Shown here one piece after another: positions 55,574 to 64,000 of a stretch of 64,000 bases of DNA. Position numbers and translations under genes: made by a program. How positions within the stretch are numbered: position 1 is the stretch's first letter; the number at the start of each line of letters is the position of its first letter. Below the pieces are notes generated by a model. The model was not told where the DNA came from. It did no database searches and saw only the letters and a program-made list of their open reading frames with translations. The stretch comes from Oxalobacteraceae bacterium (lineage in GTDB: Bacteria > Pseudomonadota > Gammaproteobacteria > Burkholderiales > Burkholderiaceae_D), in assembly GCA_027490725.1 (NCBI GenBank), contig JAIXXN010000040.1, forward strand, positions 84,457 through 148,456, read 5' to 3'.

Positions 55574-55610
55574 GATGGGATACTCCGTGAATTAAAAGGG
55601 TAAAAAGTGA

Positions 55611-58163
55611 TCAGTGCAGCGTCGTCGACGCAGGCGGCGGCACGATAGAGCCGGGCACCACCCAGGCGTCGAACTCGCGGATCATGGCATTGATAAACGG
55701 ATCGTTGGCCACCGTTTCCTCGGCGGCACGCTGGCATGCCGCGCGATGGGCTTGCGCTTCGGCGCTGGCCGTGTACCAGACCGGACCGAGTTCGGTATCG
55801 ACCCGCACACTGCGGCCGAAACGCTCGTTCAGCGCCGCATTGAGTTTTTCGACATTGCCGGGGGTACGCCAGGTTTCAATCGGCACACGCAGCTTGAACA
55901 CATAGGCATTCGCATCGAGGCTGCAGCTAATGAGTTCAGCCTGCATGGCCAGTTGCTGGGCGACGCCGCGCAGCGGCAGCGCGGCAGCCACGGCTGGCCA
56001 GTTGCCATCCCAGTCCAGTTCCGGCACAGCGGTGATCTGATAGGCATATGGCGCCTTGGCCGGTGCCGGTGCCGCGCGGGCCGGCATCACCACCGCGGGC
56101 GCTTCCTCGGCATAAGCATGCGACGGCGCCGACGTATCGTTCATATAGGCAGGCATTCCGGCAGGCGCTACCGCGCTGTCATCGGAAAACTCGGTGACCC
56201 ACGGCGGCAGATCGTCCTCATCGCTGGACTGCTGCGCGGTCGCCGGCGCGGGAACGACAGCCTGCGGCTGTGCAGCCACTGCGGGTGCGACTTGCTGGAC
56301 TGGCGCTTCTAGTACCGCCGTCGCTGCCGCGCCTGCAGGCAGGTCTTCCCACGGTGCCGGACGCGCAGCGGGCGAAGCTGCCGGTGCAGCAGCCGGCTGC
56401 ATCGGTGCCGTGGCCGTCATGGCAGTCGCTGGCGGCACGCTCGGTGCGACCGGCGTACTCGCTGCTGACATGGCAGGTGCTGCCACAGCCGGTGTCAGGA
56501 CTTGTGCCACAGCAGGCGACGGCGCGCCGGCTGCCGGATTCGTGGCAGAATTAGTTGCCAAGTTAGTTGCCGAACTAGTTGCCGGATTCTGCGCCGCGCT
56601 CGAACCCGAGCGTGCGCCCGGACGCGATGCGGCACGTGCCGCTTCCAGCGCGGCATTGATCGCCGCACGCGCAGGACTCATAGGCGCTGCCGGGGCAGAA
56701 GCGGCGGCCGGTGCCGCGGCGGCCGATGCCGCGGCGGCCGATGCCGCGGCGGCCGGTGCCACTGCTGGCGCGACGCTGGCCGCTGGCGCAGTGGCGAGCG
56801 GTGGTGCGGCGGCCGGGCTTGCCGCATTCGACACTGCCGGCATCACCGTTGCGGCTGGCAGCGGACGCGACACTGGCGCAGCGTCGGCAGCCGCGAGCGC
56901 TGCCGCTGCACCTGCCACCACGGATGGCGGCGTGACACTCAGGTGACTGGCTTGAACATGGGCGGCAGCCCGGCTGGGCGGCGCTGTGGCGGCACGCACG
57001 GCTGCCACGGCAGCCTGCCGCGTCAGCGCCGGTGCGGCAGCGGGTTGGCCTTCGGCGCCACCGACGCCGGGGCGAAAGGCCAGCATGCGTAGCAGCGTCA
57101 TCGAGAAACCGGCATATTCATCCGGTGCCAGACCCAGCTCATTACGGCCATGCACGGCGATCTGGTAATACAGTTGCACTTCTTCGGGATCGAATGCGGC
57201 TGCCAGTCGCACGATATCGGCGTACTCCGGCAAATCTTCCGGCAAGGCCGTCGGCACGGTCTGCGCGAGCGCGATCCGGTGCAGCAAGGTGCCCAGATCC
57301 TGCAAGGCACCGTTATACGACAGGCTGCGGGTCGCCATTTCATCGGCCACCGCCAGCAGATCGGCGCCATCCTGCGCCGCCAGGGCATCGAGCAAGCGGA
57401 TCAGATACGACTGATCGAGCGCGCCCAGCATGCCCTGCACCGCTTCCAGCGTCACCGCCCCGGCCGCATAGGCAATCGCCTGATCGGTCAGCGACAAGGC
57501 ATCGCGCATCGACCCGTGCGCACCGGCAGCCAGCAAGCGCAGAGCCGGCGCTTCAAAACTGATGCCTTCCTGACCCAGAATATTATCCAGATGGCCGATG
57601 ATATGGCCGGGCGGCATCTGCTTCAGATTGAATTGCAGACAGCGCGACAGCACCGTCACGGGAATCTTCTGCGGATCGGTGGTCGCCAGAATGAACTTGA
57701 TATGCTCGGGCGGTTCTTCCAGCGTCTTCAGCATCGCGTTGAAGGCGTGGTTGGTCAGCATGTGCACCTCATCGATCATATAGACCTTGAAGCGCGCATT
57801 GCTCGGTGCGTACACCGCCTGCTCCAGCAGTTGCGCCATTTCGTCCACGCCCCGGTTGGAGGCCGCATCCATCTCGATGTAATCGACAAAGCGGCCCGCA
57901 TCGATGGCGGTACAGACCTCGCACACACCGCAAGGCGTGGCGGTAATTCCGCCCTGCCCATCCGGCCCCACGCAATTGAGTGATTTCGCCAGAATCCGCG
58001 ATAAGGTGGTCTTGCCGACCCCGCGCGTGCCGGTAAACAGATAAGCGTGGTGCAAACGACCGCTATGCAAAGCATGGGTCAGTGCACGAACCACGTGCTC
58101 CTGACCGACGAGCGTGTCGAAGTTCCGGGGACGGTATTTACGGGCGAGGACTTGATAGGACAT
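55611..58163 (-). CDS. dnaX: DNA polymerase III subunits gamma/tau
   Basis: An 850-residue protein: AAA+ clamp-loader domain with Walker A GTRGVGKTT (about residues 45-53), DEVHML Walker B, a zinc-binding module with four Cys near residues 64-85, and the tau C-terminal domain. The interval of about residues 380-640 is an Ala/Pro-rich linker with tandem repeats. I saw no A-rich slippery heptamer for a gamma-producing frameshift in the GC-rich linker, so only tau may be made; that is uncertain. It is followed by ebfC. Confidence 0.96.
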   Translation of the reverse strand: MSYQVLARKYRPRNFDTLVGQEHVVRALTHALHSGRLHHAYLFTGTRGVGKTTLSRILAKSLNCVGPDGQGGITATPCGVCEVCTAIDAGRFVDYIEMDAASNRGVDEMAQLLEQAVYAPSNARFKVYMIDEVHMLTNHAFNAMLKTLEEPPEHIKFILATTDPQKIPVTVLSRCLQFNLKQMPPGHIIGHLDNILGQEGISFEAPALRLLAAGAHGSMRDALSLTDQAIAYAAGAVTLEAVQGMLGALDQSYLIRLLDALAAQDGADLLAVADEMATRSLSYNGALQDLGTLLHRIALAQTVPTALPEDLPEYADIVRLAAAFDPEEVQLYYQIAVHGRNELGLAPDEYAGFSMTLLRMLAFRPGVGGAEGQPAAAPALTRQAAVAAVRAATAPPSRAAAHVQASHLSVTPPSVVAGAAAALAAADAAPVSRPLPAATVMPAVSNAASPAAAPPLATAPAASVAPAVAPAAAASAAAASAAAAPAAASAPAAPMSPARAAINAALEAARAASRPGARSGSSAAQNPATSSATNLATNSATNPAAGAPSPAVAQVLTPAVAAPAMSAASTPVAPSVPPATAMTATAPMQPAAAPAASPAARPAPWEDLPAGAAATAVLEAPVQQVAPAVAAQPQAVVPAPATAQQSSDEDDLPPWVTEFSDDSAVAPAGMPAYMNDTSAPSHAYAEEAPAVVMPARAAPAPAKAPYAYQITAVPELDWDGNWPAVAAALPLRGVAQQLAMQAELISCSLDANAYVFKLRVPIETWRTPGNVEKLNAALNERFGRSVRVDTELGPVWYTASAEAQAHRAACQRAAEETVANDPFINAMIREFDAWVVPGSIVPPPASTTLH
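56700..56760. repeat. 15-bp tandem repeat inside dnaX
   Basis: TGCCGCGGCGGCCGA is repeated three times with the last copy diverging, encoding an Ala-rich part of the tau linker. Confidence 0.85.
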
Positions 58164-58319
58164 GCGGGGATTTTACCGTAGATAGCAGGGACCGAGGGAG
58201 CCGCTGCAAACAGCCAGCGTCAGGACACCAAAAAGAATCAATTGTAACAAGGCGTGATGGGAATAGGTAATACGCTAAGATCGCCCTACAATTTGTTTTT
58301 CTTTTAACATCGTAAATAA

Positions 58320-58973
58320 ATGAAAAAACTTGCCCTACTCCCCCTGCTGTTCCTGTCCCTTTCCGCCCACGCCAGTGAGCGCGAATGGCTGCCCTACAAG
58401 AAACTGATTGAACAGATGCGACTCGACAAGTACTACGCCATTCCGGCTGCCGAGCGCGACAAAATTAATCTATTCCTCTCGGTGAAACCGAAAAACAAGG
58501 CCTATAAGCCGGAAGATGTGGTGCTGACCGTGGTAAGCGGCAGCGAACGCCACCCGCTGCCGGCGCTGACGCCCGACTATCGCCTGAGTCTGATTCCTAA
58601 TCCACAGTGGCTCAACGATGACACGCGCATCATGACCAGTCTGCCCAAGGACGAGAAATCCAGCATGGGCTACGAAATGACCACCCCGCTGCCGGCTGGC
58701 ACGCAGTGGAATTACACGCCGGTGATGAGCAGTGTCGACCAGGCCAACCAGGCCGTCAAGAAAATGGCCGGCGCTTTCAGTATGTTCGCGCCCTCGCTCA
58801 AGGTGGTGGTGTTCAAGTTTGCCAAGCCGGCTCAGTTGAAAGTGGCCAGCACGGTGTATAACACGGATGCGAAGCACCAGATCCGGCTCAAGCCCGAATC
58901 TGCATGGCTGAAGGAGAATCCCCTGATCGTGGCCTCTGAGCGGCCACTGGAAGCGGAACTGGACGTGGAATGA
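58320..58973 (+). CDS. Exported protein of unknown function
   Basis: A 217-residue protein with a signal peptide (MKKLALLPLLFLSLSAHA, cleavage near SAHA) and a periplasmic body starting WLPYKKLIEQMRLDKYYAIP. No recognised domain or catalytic motif. It lies convergent to the SRP RNA gene and shares a bidirectional terminator with it. The ATG follows an A/T-rich promoter-like region; the ribosome site (TAAATAA) is weak. No function is assigned. Confidence 0.65.
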   Translation: MKKLALLPLLFLSLSAHASEREWLPYKKLIEQMRLDKYYAIPAAERDKINLFLSVKPKNKAYKPEDVVLTVVSGSERHPLPALTPDYRLSLIPNPQWLNDDTRIMTSLPKDEKSSMGYEMTTPLPAGTQWNYTPVMSSVDQANQAVKKMAGAFSMFAPSLKVVVFKFAKPAQLKVASTVYNTDAKHQIRLKPESAWLKENPLIVASERPLEAELDVE

Positions 58974-59007
58974 ACGCGGACTAGAACAGCAACGCGGACT
59001 CAAAAAG

Positions 59008-59034
59008 AAAAAAGCTGCCTATGGCAGCTTTTTT
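59008..59034. terminator. Bidirectional terminator (58320 gene and SRP RNA)
   Basis: AAAAAAGCTGCC and GGCAGCTTTTTT arms with a 3-base loop: T-runs follow the stem on both strands. It ends the plus-strand gene and the minus-strand SRP RNA. Confidence 0.9.
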
Positions 59035-59047
59035 AATATCCCGAAGG

Positions 59048-59146
59048 AGACGAGCCTGATCTGCGGCACTTATGGTGAATAGCTGTGGCTGCTTCGTTCC
59101 CGACCTGACCAGGTTGGCCATGCCACAATGCGCAGGGGCCCGTCCG
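59048..59146 (-). ncRNA. ffs: 4.5S signal recognition particle RNA
   Basis: The minus strand reads GGCCAACCTGGTCAGGTCGG then GAACGAAGCAGCCACAG, the conserved apical domain of bacterial SRP RNA including the GGTCAGG and AAGCAGCC bulge that binds Ffh. The 5' and 3' ends (GGACGGGCC and GGCTCGTC) pair to close a long hairpin of about 100 bases. It guides ribosomes making membrane proteins to the membrane. Confidence 0.93.
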
Positions 59147-59159
59147 AGATGATTATACC

Positions 59160-60644
59160 TTACAGCCCGAGTTCCTGCCAAATCTGATCGACCCGTGCTT
59201 TGACCTCGGGCGACATGGCGATAGTAGTACCCCACTCACGGGTGGTTTCGCCGGGCCACTTATTGGTCGCATCGATGCCCATCTTGCTGCCCAGACCACT
59301 GACGGGCGAGGCAAAGTCCAGATAATCGATCGGCGTATTGTCGACCAGCGTGGTGTCGCGGGTCGGATCGACACGGGTGGTAATCGCCCAGATCACCTCG
59401 TTCCAGTCGCGCACATTGACATCCTCGTCCACCACCACAATGAACTTGGTGTACATGAACTGGCGCAGGAAGCTCCAGACCCCGAACATCACCCGCTTGG
59501 CGTGGCCGGCATACTGCTTCTTAATCTGCACCACCGCCATACGGTAGCTACAGCCTTCGGCCGGCAAGTGGAAATCGGTAATTTCCGGGAACTGCTTCTG
59601 CAGCAGCGGCACAAACACCTGATTCAGTGCCAGCCCCAGAATCGCCGGTTCATCCGGCGGTTTGCCCGTGTAGGTCGAGTGGTAGATCGGATCGCGGCGC
59701 ATGGTAATCCGGTCGATCGTAAATACCGGGAAGCTATCCTGCTCATTGTAATAACCGGTGTGGTCGCCAAACGGGCCTTCCAGCGCATGCTCGTAACCGG
59801 TCGGATGACTAGGATCGGCATAGATATGGCCTTCCAGCACAATCTCGGCCGACGCTGGCACCCGCAACTCGCTACCGATCGCTTTGACGAGTTCCGTACG
59901 GCTGCCACGCAACAGGCCGGCAAACTGGTATTCGGACAGGCTATCAGGCACCGGCGTTACCGCACCTAATATAGTAGCGGGATCCGCACCGAGCGCCACG
60001 CAGATCGGATACGGCTGCCCCTTGGTCTGCAAGGCATGCTCGCGGAAGTCCAGCGCGCCGCCACGGTGCGCCAGCCAGCGCATAATCACCTTGTTCGGCC
60101 CCAGCACCTGCTGGCGATAAATCCCCAGATTCTGGCGCTTCTTATTAGGTCCTTTCGTAATCACCAGTCCCCAGGTAATCAGCGGCGCAATGTCGCCCGG
60201 CCAGCAATGCTGGATTGGCAGTTTCGCCAGATCCACATCCGCACCTTCCCAGACGATTTCCTGACATTTCGCGCCGCGCAATTCCTTGGGCGCCATATCC
60301 CATACGGCTTTCACCAGACTACCCATGCCCATCAGGTCCTTGAAACCCTTCGGTGGCTCGGGCTCCTTGAGGCGCGCCAGCACATGGCCGATCTTGCGCA
60401 ACTCGCTGACATTGTCGGCGCCCATACCCAGCGCCACGCGGCGCTCGGTACCGAACAGATTGCCCAGCACCGGCATGCTGTGGCCGGTAGGATTCTGGAA
60501 CAGCAAAGCAGGGCCGCCGGCCCGTAAAGTCCGGTCACAGACCTCGGTCATCTCCAAGTGCGGCGAAACAGGCGTCAAAATAGGCTTAAGTTCGCCCATT
60601 CGTTGCAATTGAGAAATGAAATCACGCAGATCAGAATATTTCAT
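59160..60644 (-). CDS. ubiD: UbiD, 3-octaprenyl-4-hydroxybenzoate decarboxylase
   Basis: A 494-residue prenylated-FMN decarboxylase of ubiquinone synthesis. It begins [18 protein letters not shown], has the [13 protein letters not shown] and [15 protein letters not shown] segments and the [15 protein letters not shown] stretch with the conserved Asp/Glu active-site residues. It requires the UbiX flavin prenyltransferase, not seen here. The length is typical (about 490). Confidence 0.95.
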   Translation of the reverse strand: MKYSDLRDFISQLQRMGELKPILTPVSPHLEMTEVCDRTLRAGGPALLFQNPTGHSMPVLGNLFGTERRVALGMGADNVSELRKIGHVLARLKEPEPPKGFKDLMGMGSLVKAVWDMAPKELRGAKCQEIVWEGADVDLAKLPIQHCWPGDIAPLITWGLVITKGPNKKRQNLGIYRQQVLGPNKVIMRWLAHRGGALDFREHALQTKGQPYPICVALGADPATILGAVTPVPDSLSEYQFAGLLRGSRTELVKAIGSELRVPASAEIVLEGHIYADPSHPTGYEHALEGPFGDHTGYYNEQDSFPVFTIDRITMRRDPIYHSTYTGKPPDEPAILGLALNQVFVPLLQKQFPEITDFHLPAEGCSYRMAVVQIKKQYAGHAKRVMFGVWSFLRQFMYTKFIVVVDEDVNVRDWNEVIWAITTRVDPTRDTTLVDNTPIDYLDFASPVSGLGSKMGIDATNKWPGETTREWGTTIAMSPEVKARVDQIWQELGL

Positions 60645-60777
60645 CGGTTTTTTACTTTTTCTTTCAAATCAGCATACTGTTTAAAAAGACAGGTCAAGTA
60701 GTTGATTTTATTGGTTTTACGCGCAATGCAAGCAAAAAAGTAAGATTTAAAAGTTATAGCTTTTACGTTTGTTATCA
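60645..60777. other. AT-rich gene-free region upstream of the lytic transglycosylase promoter
   Basis: No coding frame. It contains A/T runs that precede the promoter at 60778 and probably the ubiD promoter on the other strand. Confidence 0.5.
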
Positions 60778-60806
60778 TTGACTTGATATAAAACGCCTCA
60801 TACAAT
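60778..60806 (+). promoter_or_regulatory. Strong sigma-70 promoter
   Basis: TTGACT, a 17-base spacer and TACAAT. Expected transcription start is about 60813, giving a leader of about 310 bases before the transglycosylase ATG. Confidence 0.75.
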
Positions 60807-60812
60807 CTGCCC

Positions 60813-61123
60813 TACTTGAAGAGAACACGGTTTTGCACGATCTGCGAACCAACACATGTGTTACTCATTCATTCACGGAGTCGGGGCTCCACATGACATT
60901 TTAAGGAGTGTTTTCAAAAGGCGTCTGCCTTACCCCCGATAGAAGTTGTATTGCGACTGATCCAGTACCACAGGGAAACATCAGCTCAGGCAAGCAATGA
61001 CGGCGTCCAGCGCACGCACTCAGTGGCGGTGGACGGATATTTCTGATGCACGGCATTAGCACCCGGTTAGCTGCGTACAACGCTGGCGGGGAAGCGCTTT
61101 TACGGTCATTTCAGGGGAAGTCT
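60813..61123 (+). other. Long 5' leader of the lytic transglycosylase gene
   Basis: About 310 bases with several GC-rich stems (for example GGAGTCGGGGCTCC at about 60879). It holds a short frame starting ATG at 60996 (20 codons, stop at about 61058) that overlaps an in-frame upstream ATG (61046) of the transglycosylase. No known riboswitch consensus was recognised. Confidence 0.4.
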
Positions 61124-62014
61124 ATGATTAATCGTTTCAACGGTGCAACTCAGTTTGCCCACAACATGGCTCGCCAGCCAGCTGCGTGGTTGTTCAACAC
61201 GCGCGTTTCGGCCAAAGGTATTTTGACCACCGCCCAGCACACGCTGACCATCGTCGGCGTCAGCGCATTGCTGATGATGGCGGCCTTGTTTGTCCGCCCG
61301 GAACTGGCCAAGGATCTGAGCAACATCCTCAACGGCGCACCGGACAGCGAAGCCGAAGTGGTAGTCGCCCCGCCCCTGTCGGCCCTGATGGAAGCCCCAT
61401 CGAGCGCCCCGGTGGCTAATCCGGAGCCCCTGACGGCCGAAGAGAAGGCTCTGCTGGGCACCAAGAAACAGCAGCAATGGGTCACCTCCTGGTTATCCAA
61501 ACGCTACCGTGTAGCCGGTGATGCCGCCAATATGCTGGTTTCGACCGCCTACCTGACGGCACGCGAAATCAAACTCGACCCACTGCTGATTCTGGCTGTG
61601 ATGGCGATTGAATCGGGCCTGAACCCGTTCGCGGAAAGCCCGGTTGGGGCGCAGGGCCTGATGCAAGTCATGTCCAAAGTGCACCACGAGAAATTCCAGG
61701 ACATGGGCGGCACCCAGGCGGCGCTCAATCCGGTGGCCAACATCCGTGTCGGTTCGCTGATCCTGAAAGACTACGTCACCCGTGGCGGTTCCGTCGAAGC
61801 CGGCCTGAAAAGCTACGTCGGCGCAGCAGCGTTCGAACACGACGACGGTTACGGCTCGAAAGTACTGGCCGAATACCAGCGCCTGAAGATGGTCTCGGCC
61901 GGCAAGAAAGTGCCGATCACCACGCCCGTGATCGCAGCAGTACCGGCAAAACCAGCCGCACCACTGGCCAGTACCGAGAAATCGATCAGCGGTACCCAGA
62001 TCGCCGGACTGTAA
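61124..62014 (+). CDS. Membrane-anchored lytic transglycosylase (SLT domain)
   Basis: A 296-residue protein: membrane helix at about residues 38-57, a Pro/Ala-rich spacer, and an SLT domain beginning LDPLLILAVMAIESGLNPFA (catalytic E163) and SPVGAQGLMQVM. It cleaves peptidoglycan strands non-hydrolytically. AGGGG lies 6 bases before the ATG at 61124. It carries a Lys/Pro-rich C-terminal tail. The upstream in-frame ATG at 61046 would add a 26-residue extension that reads LAAYNAGGEAL, which curiously resembles part of an SLT domain. Confidence 0.86.
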   Translation: MINRFNGATQFAHNMARQPAAWLFNTRVSAKGILTTAQHTLTIVGVSALLMMAALFVRPELAKDLSNILNGAPDSEAEVVVAPPLSALMEAPSSAPVANPEPLTAEEKALLGTKKQQQWVTSWLSKRYRVAGDAANMLVSTAYLTAREIKLDPLLILAVMAIESGLNPFAESPVGAQGLMQVMSKVHHEKFQDMGGTQAALNPVANIRVGSLILKDYVTRGGSVEAGLKSYVGAAAFEHDDGYGSKVLAEYQRLKMVSAGKKVPITTPVIAAVPAKPAAPLASTEKSISGTQIAGL

Positions 62015-62036
62015 GCACCCCGCGCTAGCCAAGCAG

Positions 62037-62060
62037 AAAGCCACCTCGCGGTGGCTTTTT
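62037..62060 (+). terminator. Terminator of the transglycosylase gene
   Basis: AAAGCCACC and GGTGGCTTT arms followed by TTT, 23 bases after the stop. Confidence 0.9.
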
Positions 62061-62070
62061 CTATTGCTAG

Positions 62071-62118
62071 CGAAAAAATGGGGACGTAACGATATTTATT
62101 TAATATCGTCACATCCCC
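62071..62118 (-). terminator. Palindrome repeat/terminator, copy 1
   Basis: GGGGACGTAACGATATT and its near-complement form an imperfect 17-bp stem; the minus strand then runs into TTTTTT. It closes the 62140 gene. It is nearly the same sequence as copy 2 at 62930. Confidence 0.7.
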
Positions 62119-62139
62119 AATTAAGCAATGCTAGCGCAC

Positions 62140-62805
62140 CTAGCGCCCGCAAGTCGTAACCTTGGTGCGTATCCCGTCGCGAAACGGATCGCGCCCCCCC
62201 GTCAGGCCGTTCGATTCTTTAACGGCACAATAGGTCGAACCGCCCGGCGCATGCACCCGGGTCATCACCCGACCATCATCGAGCTGCACACTTTCCTCAC
62301 GCAAGCCTTCCGAGCCACTATAGGCACTCGCCAGCTTCTCGGCCAGCAGCGTCCGGTCGTTGGCAATCCGCTTATCCCGGGGATTCCAGGCCTCCTTACG
62401 CAATTGCCGATCCACCGCCCCGGCACTGCGGCGTGCGCGCTGTAGCGCATCCTCCTCGACCGCCAGCGGTCTTGCCGGCAAAGCCAGCGGATCGACGGGC
62501 GGCGCCGACACCACGGGCGCCACGGCAAGCGGGGCGTTCACCGCTGGCAGCAGCGTCATCACCGTCGGCTGTGGCGTCGTGCGAGGCGGCAGCGCCTGCG
62601 GCTTGCGCAGTGGCGCGGCAAGCGGCCTGGGCGGCGTTGGCATCAGAATATAGGTCAGCGCCGCTGCGGACCGCGTTTGCGGCACCTGAGCCCGCTCAGG
62701 CGCGCGCCAGCCCCACACCGCCAGCAGATGCGCCACACCGATCAGCGCCAGCCAAGCGCGCCGGCGCCATGGTGCAGCCGCCTCCCCCGTCAATGGAAAA
62801 TTCAT
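62140..62805 (-). CDS. Membrane-anchored protein of unknown function
   Basis: A 221-residue protein with one N-terminal membrane helix (RRAWLALIGVAHLLAVWGW, about residues 15-33), a Pro/Ala-rich linker (LPPRTTPQPTVM) and a C-terminal globular part (EKLASAYSGSEGLREESVQLDDGRVMTRVHAPGGSTYCAVKES). The layout resembles a TonB-like or energy-coupling accessory protein, but I recognise no family. It is transcribed alone. Confidence 0.6.
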   Translation of the reverse strand: MNFPLTGEAAAPWRRRAWLALIGVAHLLAVWGWRAPERAQVPQTRSAAALTYILMPTPPRPLAAPLRKPQALPPRTTPQPTVMTLLPAVNAPLAVAPVVSAPPVDPLALPARPLAVEEDALQRARRSAGAVDRQLRKEAWNPRDKRIANDRTLLAEKLASAYSGSEGLREESVQLDDGRVMTRVHAPGGSTYCAVKESNGLTGGRDPFRDGIRTKVTTCGR

Positions 62806-62922
62806 TTATCTTGCCAATTAAATAAAAACGCACAACTGTAGGTTGTCAGCTTAAGCAAGTCAAAGGCCGGGCCCGTCGCGCCGGCAGCAGCTACCTCCCG
62901 TAGCACCCGGCAGTACCGACAC

Positions 62923-62970
62923 AAAAAATGGGGACCTAACGATATTAAAAAAATATCGTTAGGTCCCCCT
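62923..62970 (-). terminator. Palindrome repeat/terminator, copy 2
   Basis: A perfect 17-bp palindrome arm, GGGGACCTAACGATATT (62930-62946), is followed by its complement at 62952-62968; the minus strand continues CCCCATTTTTT. It lies beyond the nusB terminator and shares the sequence of copy 1. Confidence 0.75.
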
Positions 62971-62991
62971 TTAATTTGGCGGCAATAAAAA

Positions 62992-63017
62992 AGCCACCGC
63001 GGTAGACCCGGGTGGCT
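62992..63017 (-). terminator. Terminator of nusB
   Basis: AGCCACC and GGTGGCT arms followed by TTTTTTA on the minus strand, after the nusB stop codon. Confidence 0.8.
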
Positions 63018-63037
63018 AGAGTGCGGCTCAGTGCGGC

Positions 63038-63508
63038 TTAGCGCTTTTTGTCGGCAGCGACTTCGTCAGGACGCAGTTTGGCGGCCAGTTTGTCCAGCAC
63101 GCCATTGACGTATTTGTGACCGTCGATACCGCCGAACGATTTGGTCAGTTCGACCGCTTCGTTGATCACGACGCGGTACGGGATTTCCAGATTGTTCTTC
63201 AGTTCGAATGCACCGATCAGCAGCACGGCGTGCTCGATCGGCGACAGTTCGCCGATGCCGCGGTCAACCAGCGGGGCGAAGGTTTCGCGCAGGGCCACGG
63301 AATCCTTGATGGCACCGTACAGCAGCGCCGAGAAGTGGTCGCCGTCGGCTTTTTCGAAGCCGTGCGCCGAACGGATGTTGTTGACCACGGTGGCCGCATC
63401 TTCGTTATTCAGCAGCCACTGATACAAACCCTGCAACGCAAACTCGCGTGCGCGATGACGCGGCGTACGGTTTTTACTAGGGTTGGCGTGCAAAATTTTA
63501 TCTGTCAT
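63038..63508 (-). CDS. nusB: Transcription antitermination factor NusB
   Basis: A 156-residue all-helical protein: RHRAREFALQGLYQWLLN near the N-terminus, LSPIEHAVLLIGAFEL in the middle and AVELTKSFGGIDGHKYVNGVLDKLA at the end. NusB with NusE forms the rRNA antitermination complex. It follows ribH by about 90 bases in the same direction, the common ribH-nusB order. Confidence 0.96.
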   Translation of the reverse strand: MTDKILHANPSKNRTPRHRAREFALQGLYQWLLNNEDAATVVNNIRSAHGFEKADGDHFSALLYGAIKDSVALRETFAPLVDRGIGELSPIEHAVLLIGAFELKNNLEIPYRVVINEAVELTKSFGGIDGHKYVNGVLDKLAAKLRPDEVAADKKR

Positions 63509-63601
63509 GGTTATACCTATTTTTAAATTCTTACAATATCCGGCCTGATCTCATGGAAAGTGCCGGCGCATACCGGCACATCAGGCCGCTTCCAGCTGGG
63601 C

Positions 63602-64000
63602 TTACTCGTCGTCGCCCTGATCCTGATTCAATTCTTCCAGCGCGATGGTCAGGTTGGCCATTTCGACCGCGACGCGCGCGGCATCACTACCTTTTTCAGC
63701 CATACGCACTTCCGCCTGCTCGTCGTTTTCCGTGGTCAGAATGGCGTTGGCGATAGGAATACCATAATCCAGACCGATACGGGTGATTCCCGCGCCCGAT
63801 TCATTCGACACCAGTTCGAAGTGGTAAGTTTCACCACGGATCACGGCGCCCAGTGCGATCAACGCATCGAACTGCTGCGATTCTGCCATTTTCTGCAGTA
63901 CCAGCGGCACTTCCAGTGCGCCCGGCACGGTGACGTGCAGCACGTCTTCGTCGGCCACGCCGAGATGTTTCAGCTCAGCCAGGCAAGCGGACAGCAGGCC
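63602..64000 (-). CDS. ribH: 6,7-dimethyl-8-ribityllumazine synthase, cut by window end
   Basis: The C-terminal 132 codons are visible; the 5' end lies beyond base 64000. The frame reads [56 protein letters not shown] and the [13 protein letters not shown] end, typical of RibH, which makes the riboflavin precursor lumazine. The Glu/Asp/Gln-rich end and ribH-nusB order are conserved. Confidence 0.95.
   Translation of the reverse strand, partial: GLLSACLAELKHLGVADEDVLHVTVPGALEVPLVLQKMAESQQFDALIALGAVIRGETYHFELVSNESGAGITRIGLDYGIPIANAILTTENDEQAEVRMAEKGSDAARVAVEMANLTIALEELNQDQGDDE

Noticed and set aside
56194..56946. Ala/Gly-rich plus-strand frame in dnaX
   Set aside because: Reflects the tau linker's GCC repeats; not a gene.
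60813..61123. c-di-GMP or cobalamin riboswitch in the leader
   Set aside because: I could not find the conserved motifs of either class.

Overview
The window looks like a chromosome segment of a betaproteobacterium in the Burkholderiales, most likely Oxalobacteraceae (a Janthinobacterium/Massilia/Undibacterium-like genome). The reasons are the conserved minus-strand order ndk-rlmN-pilW-rodZ-ispG-hisS-yfgM-bamB-der-hfq-hflX-hflK-hflC-hisZ-purA, the PEP-CTERM proteins and the GC-rich codon use. The family placement is inference from gene order and protein style; no search was run.

Layout. 1-18.1 kb is a long, tightly packed minus-strand housekeeping block covering ribosome and tRNA charging, isoprenoid synthesis, the outer-membrane BAM complex, cell shape, HflKC protease control, and purine and histidine synthesis. 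It ends at an SdpR/SdpI-like pair. A Bax1/YccA membrane protein (18.4-19.1 kb) and a zone of repeats and hairpins (19.1-19.5 kb) lead into a genomic island of about 12.2 kb (19,452-31,674). The island is inserted in the 3' end of tRNA-Ser(UGA). It carries a P4-type tyrosine integrase, a PEP-CTERM protein, four small unknown ORFs separated by a related motif, a serine resolvase, a SIR2-domain protein (candidate anti-phage NADase), a primase-helicase replication protein beside a cluster of TTCCCA repeats, and an AlpA regulator. Its sequence is visibly more AT-rich than its surroundings.

31.8-50.2 kb is rich in signalling and envelope genes: a PAS-GGDEF-EAL protein with an HDOD protein, a NarL-type two-component pair divergent from cstA-ybdD (probably pyruvate or peptide uptake), a coupled ThiF-nitroreductase-acyltransferase trio, a PEP-CTERM gene behind a good sigma-54 promoter, a glycosyltransferase, a BarA-like hybrid kinase and a REC-PAS-GGDEF-EAL protein.

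50.3-53.4 kb is the most unusual locus. It encodes a 338-residue protein with a leader-like N-terminal region and 27 consecutive Gly-Thr-Asp-x tetrapeptides, followed by an overlapping radical SAM enzyme and a 2-oxoglutarate/Fe(II) oxygenase. This is the layout of a peptide or protein modification (RiPP-like) cluster, and it may be co-transcribed with the sensor kinase and c-di-GMP genes upstream. From 53.4 kb housekeeping resumes: a CaiB/BaiF CoA-transferase, recR-ebfC-dnaX, the 4.5S SRP RNA, ubiD, a lytic transglycosylase behind a long leader, and nusB-ribH, with ribH cut by the window end.
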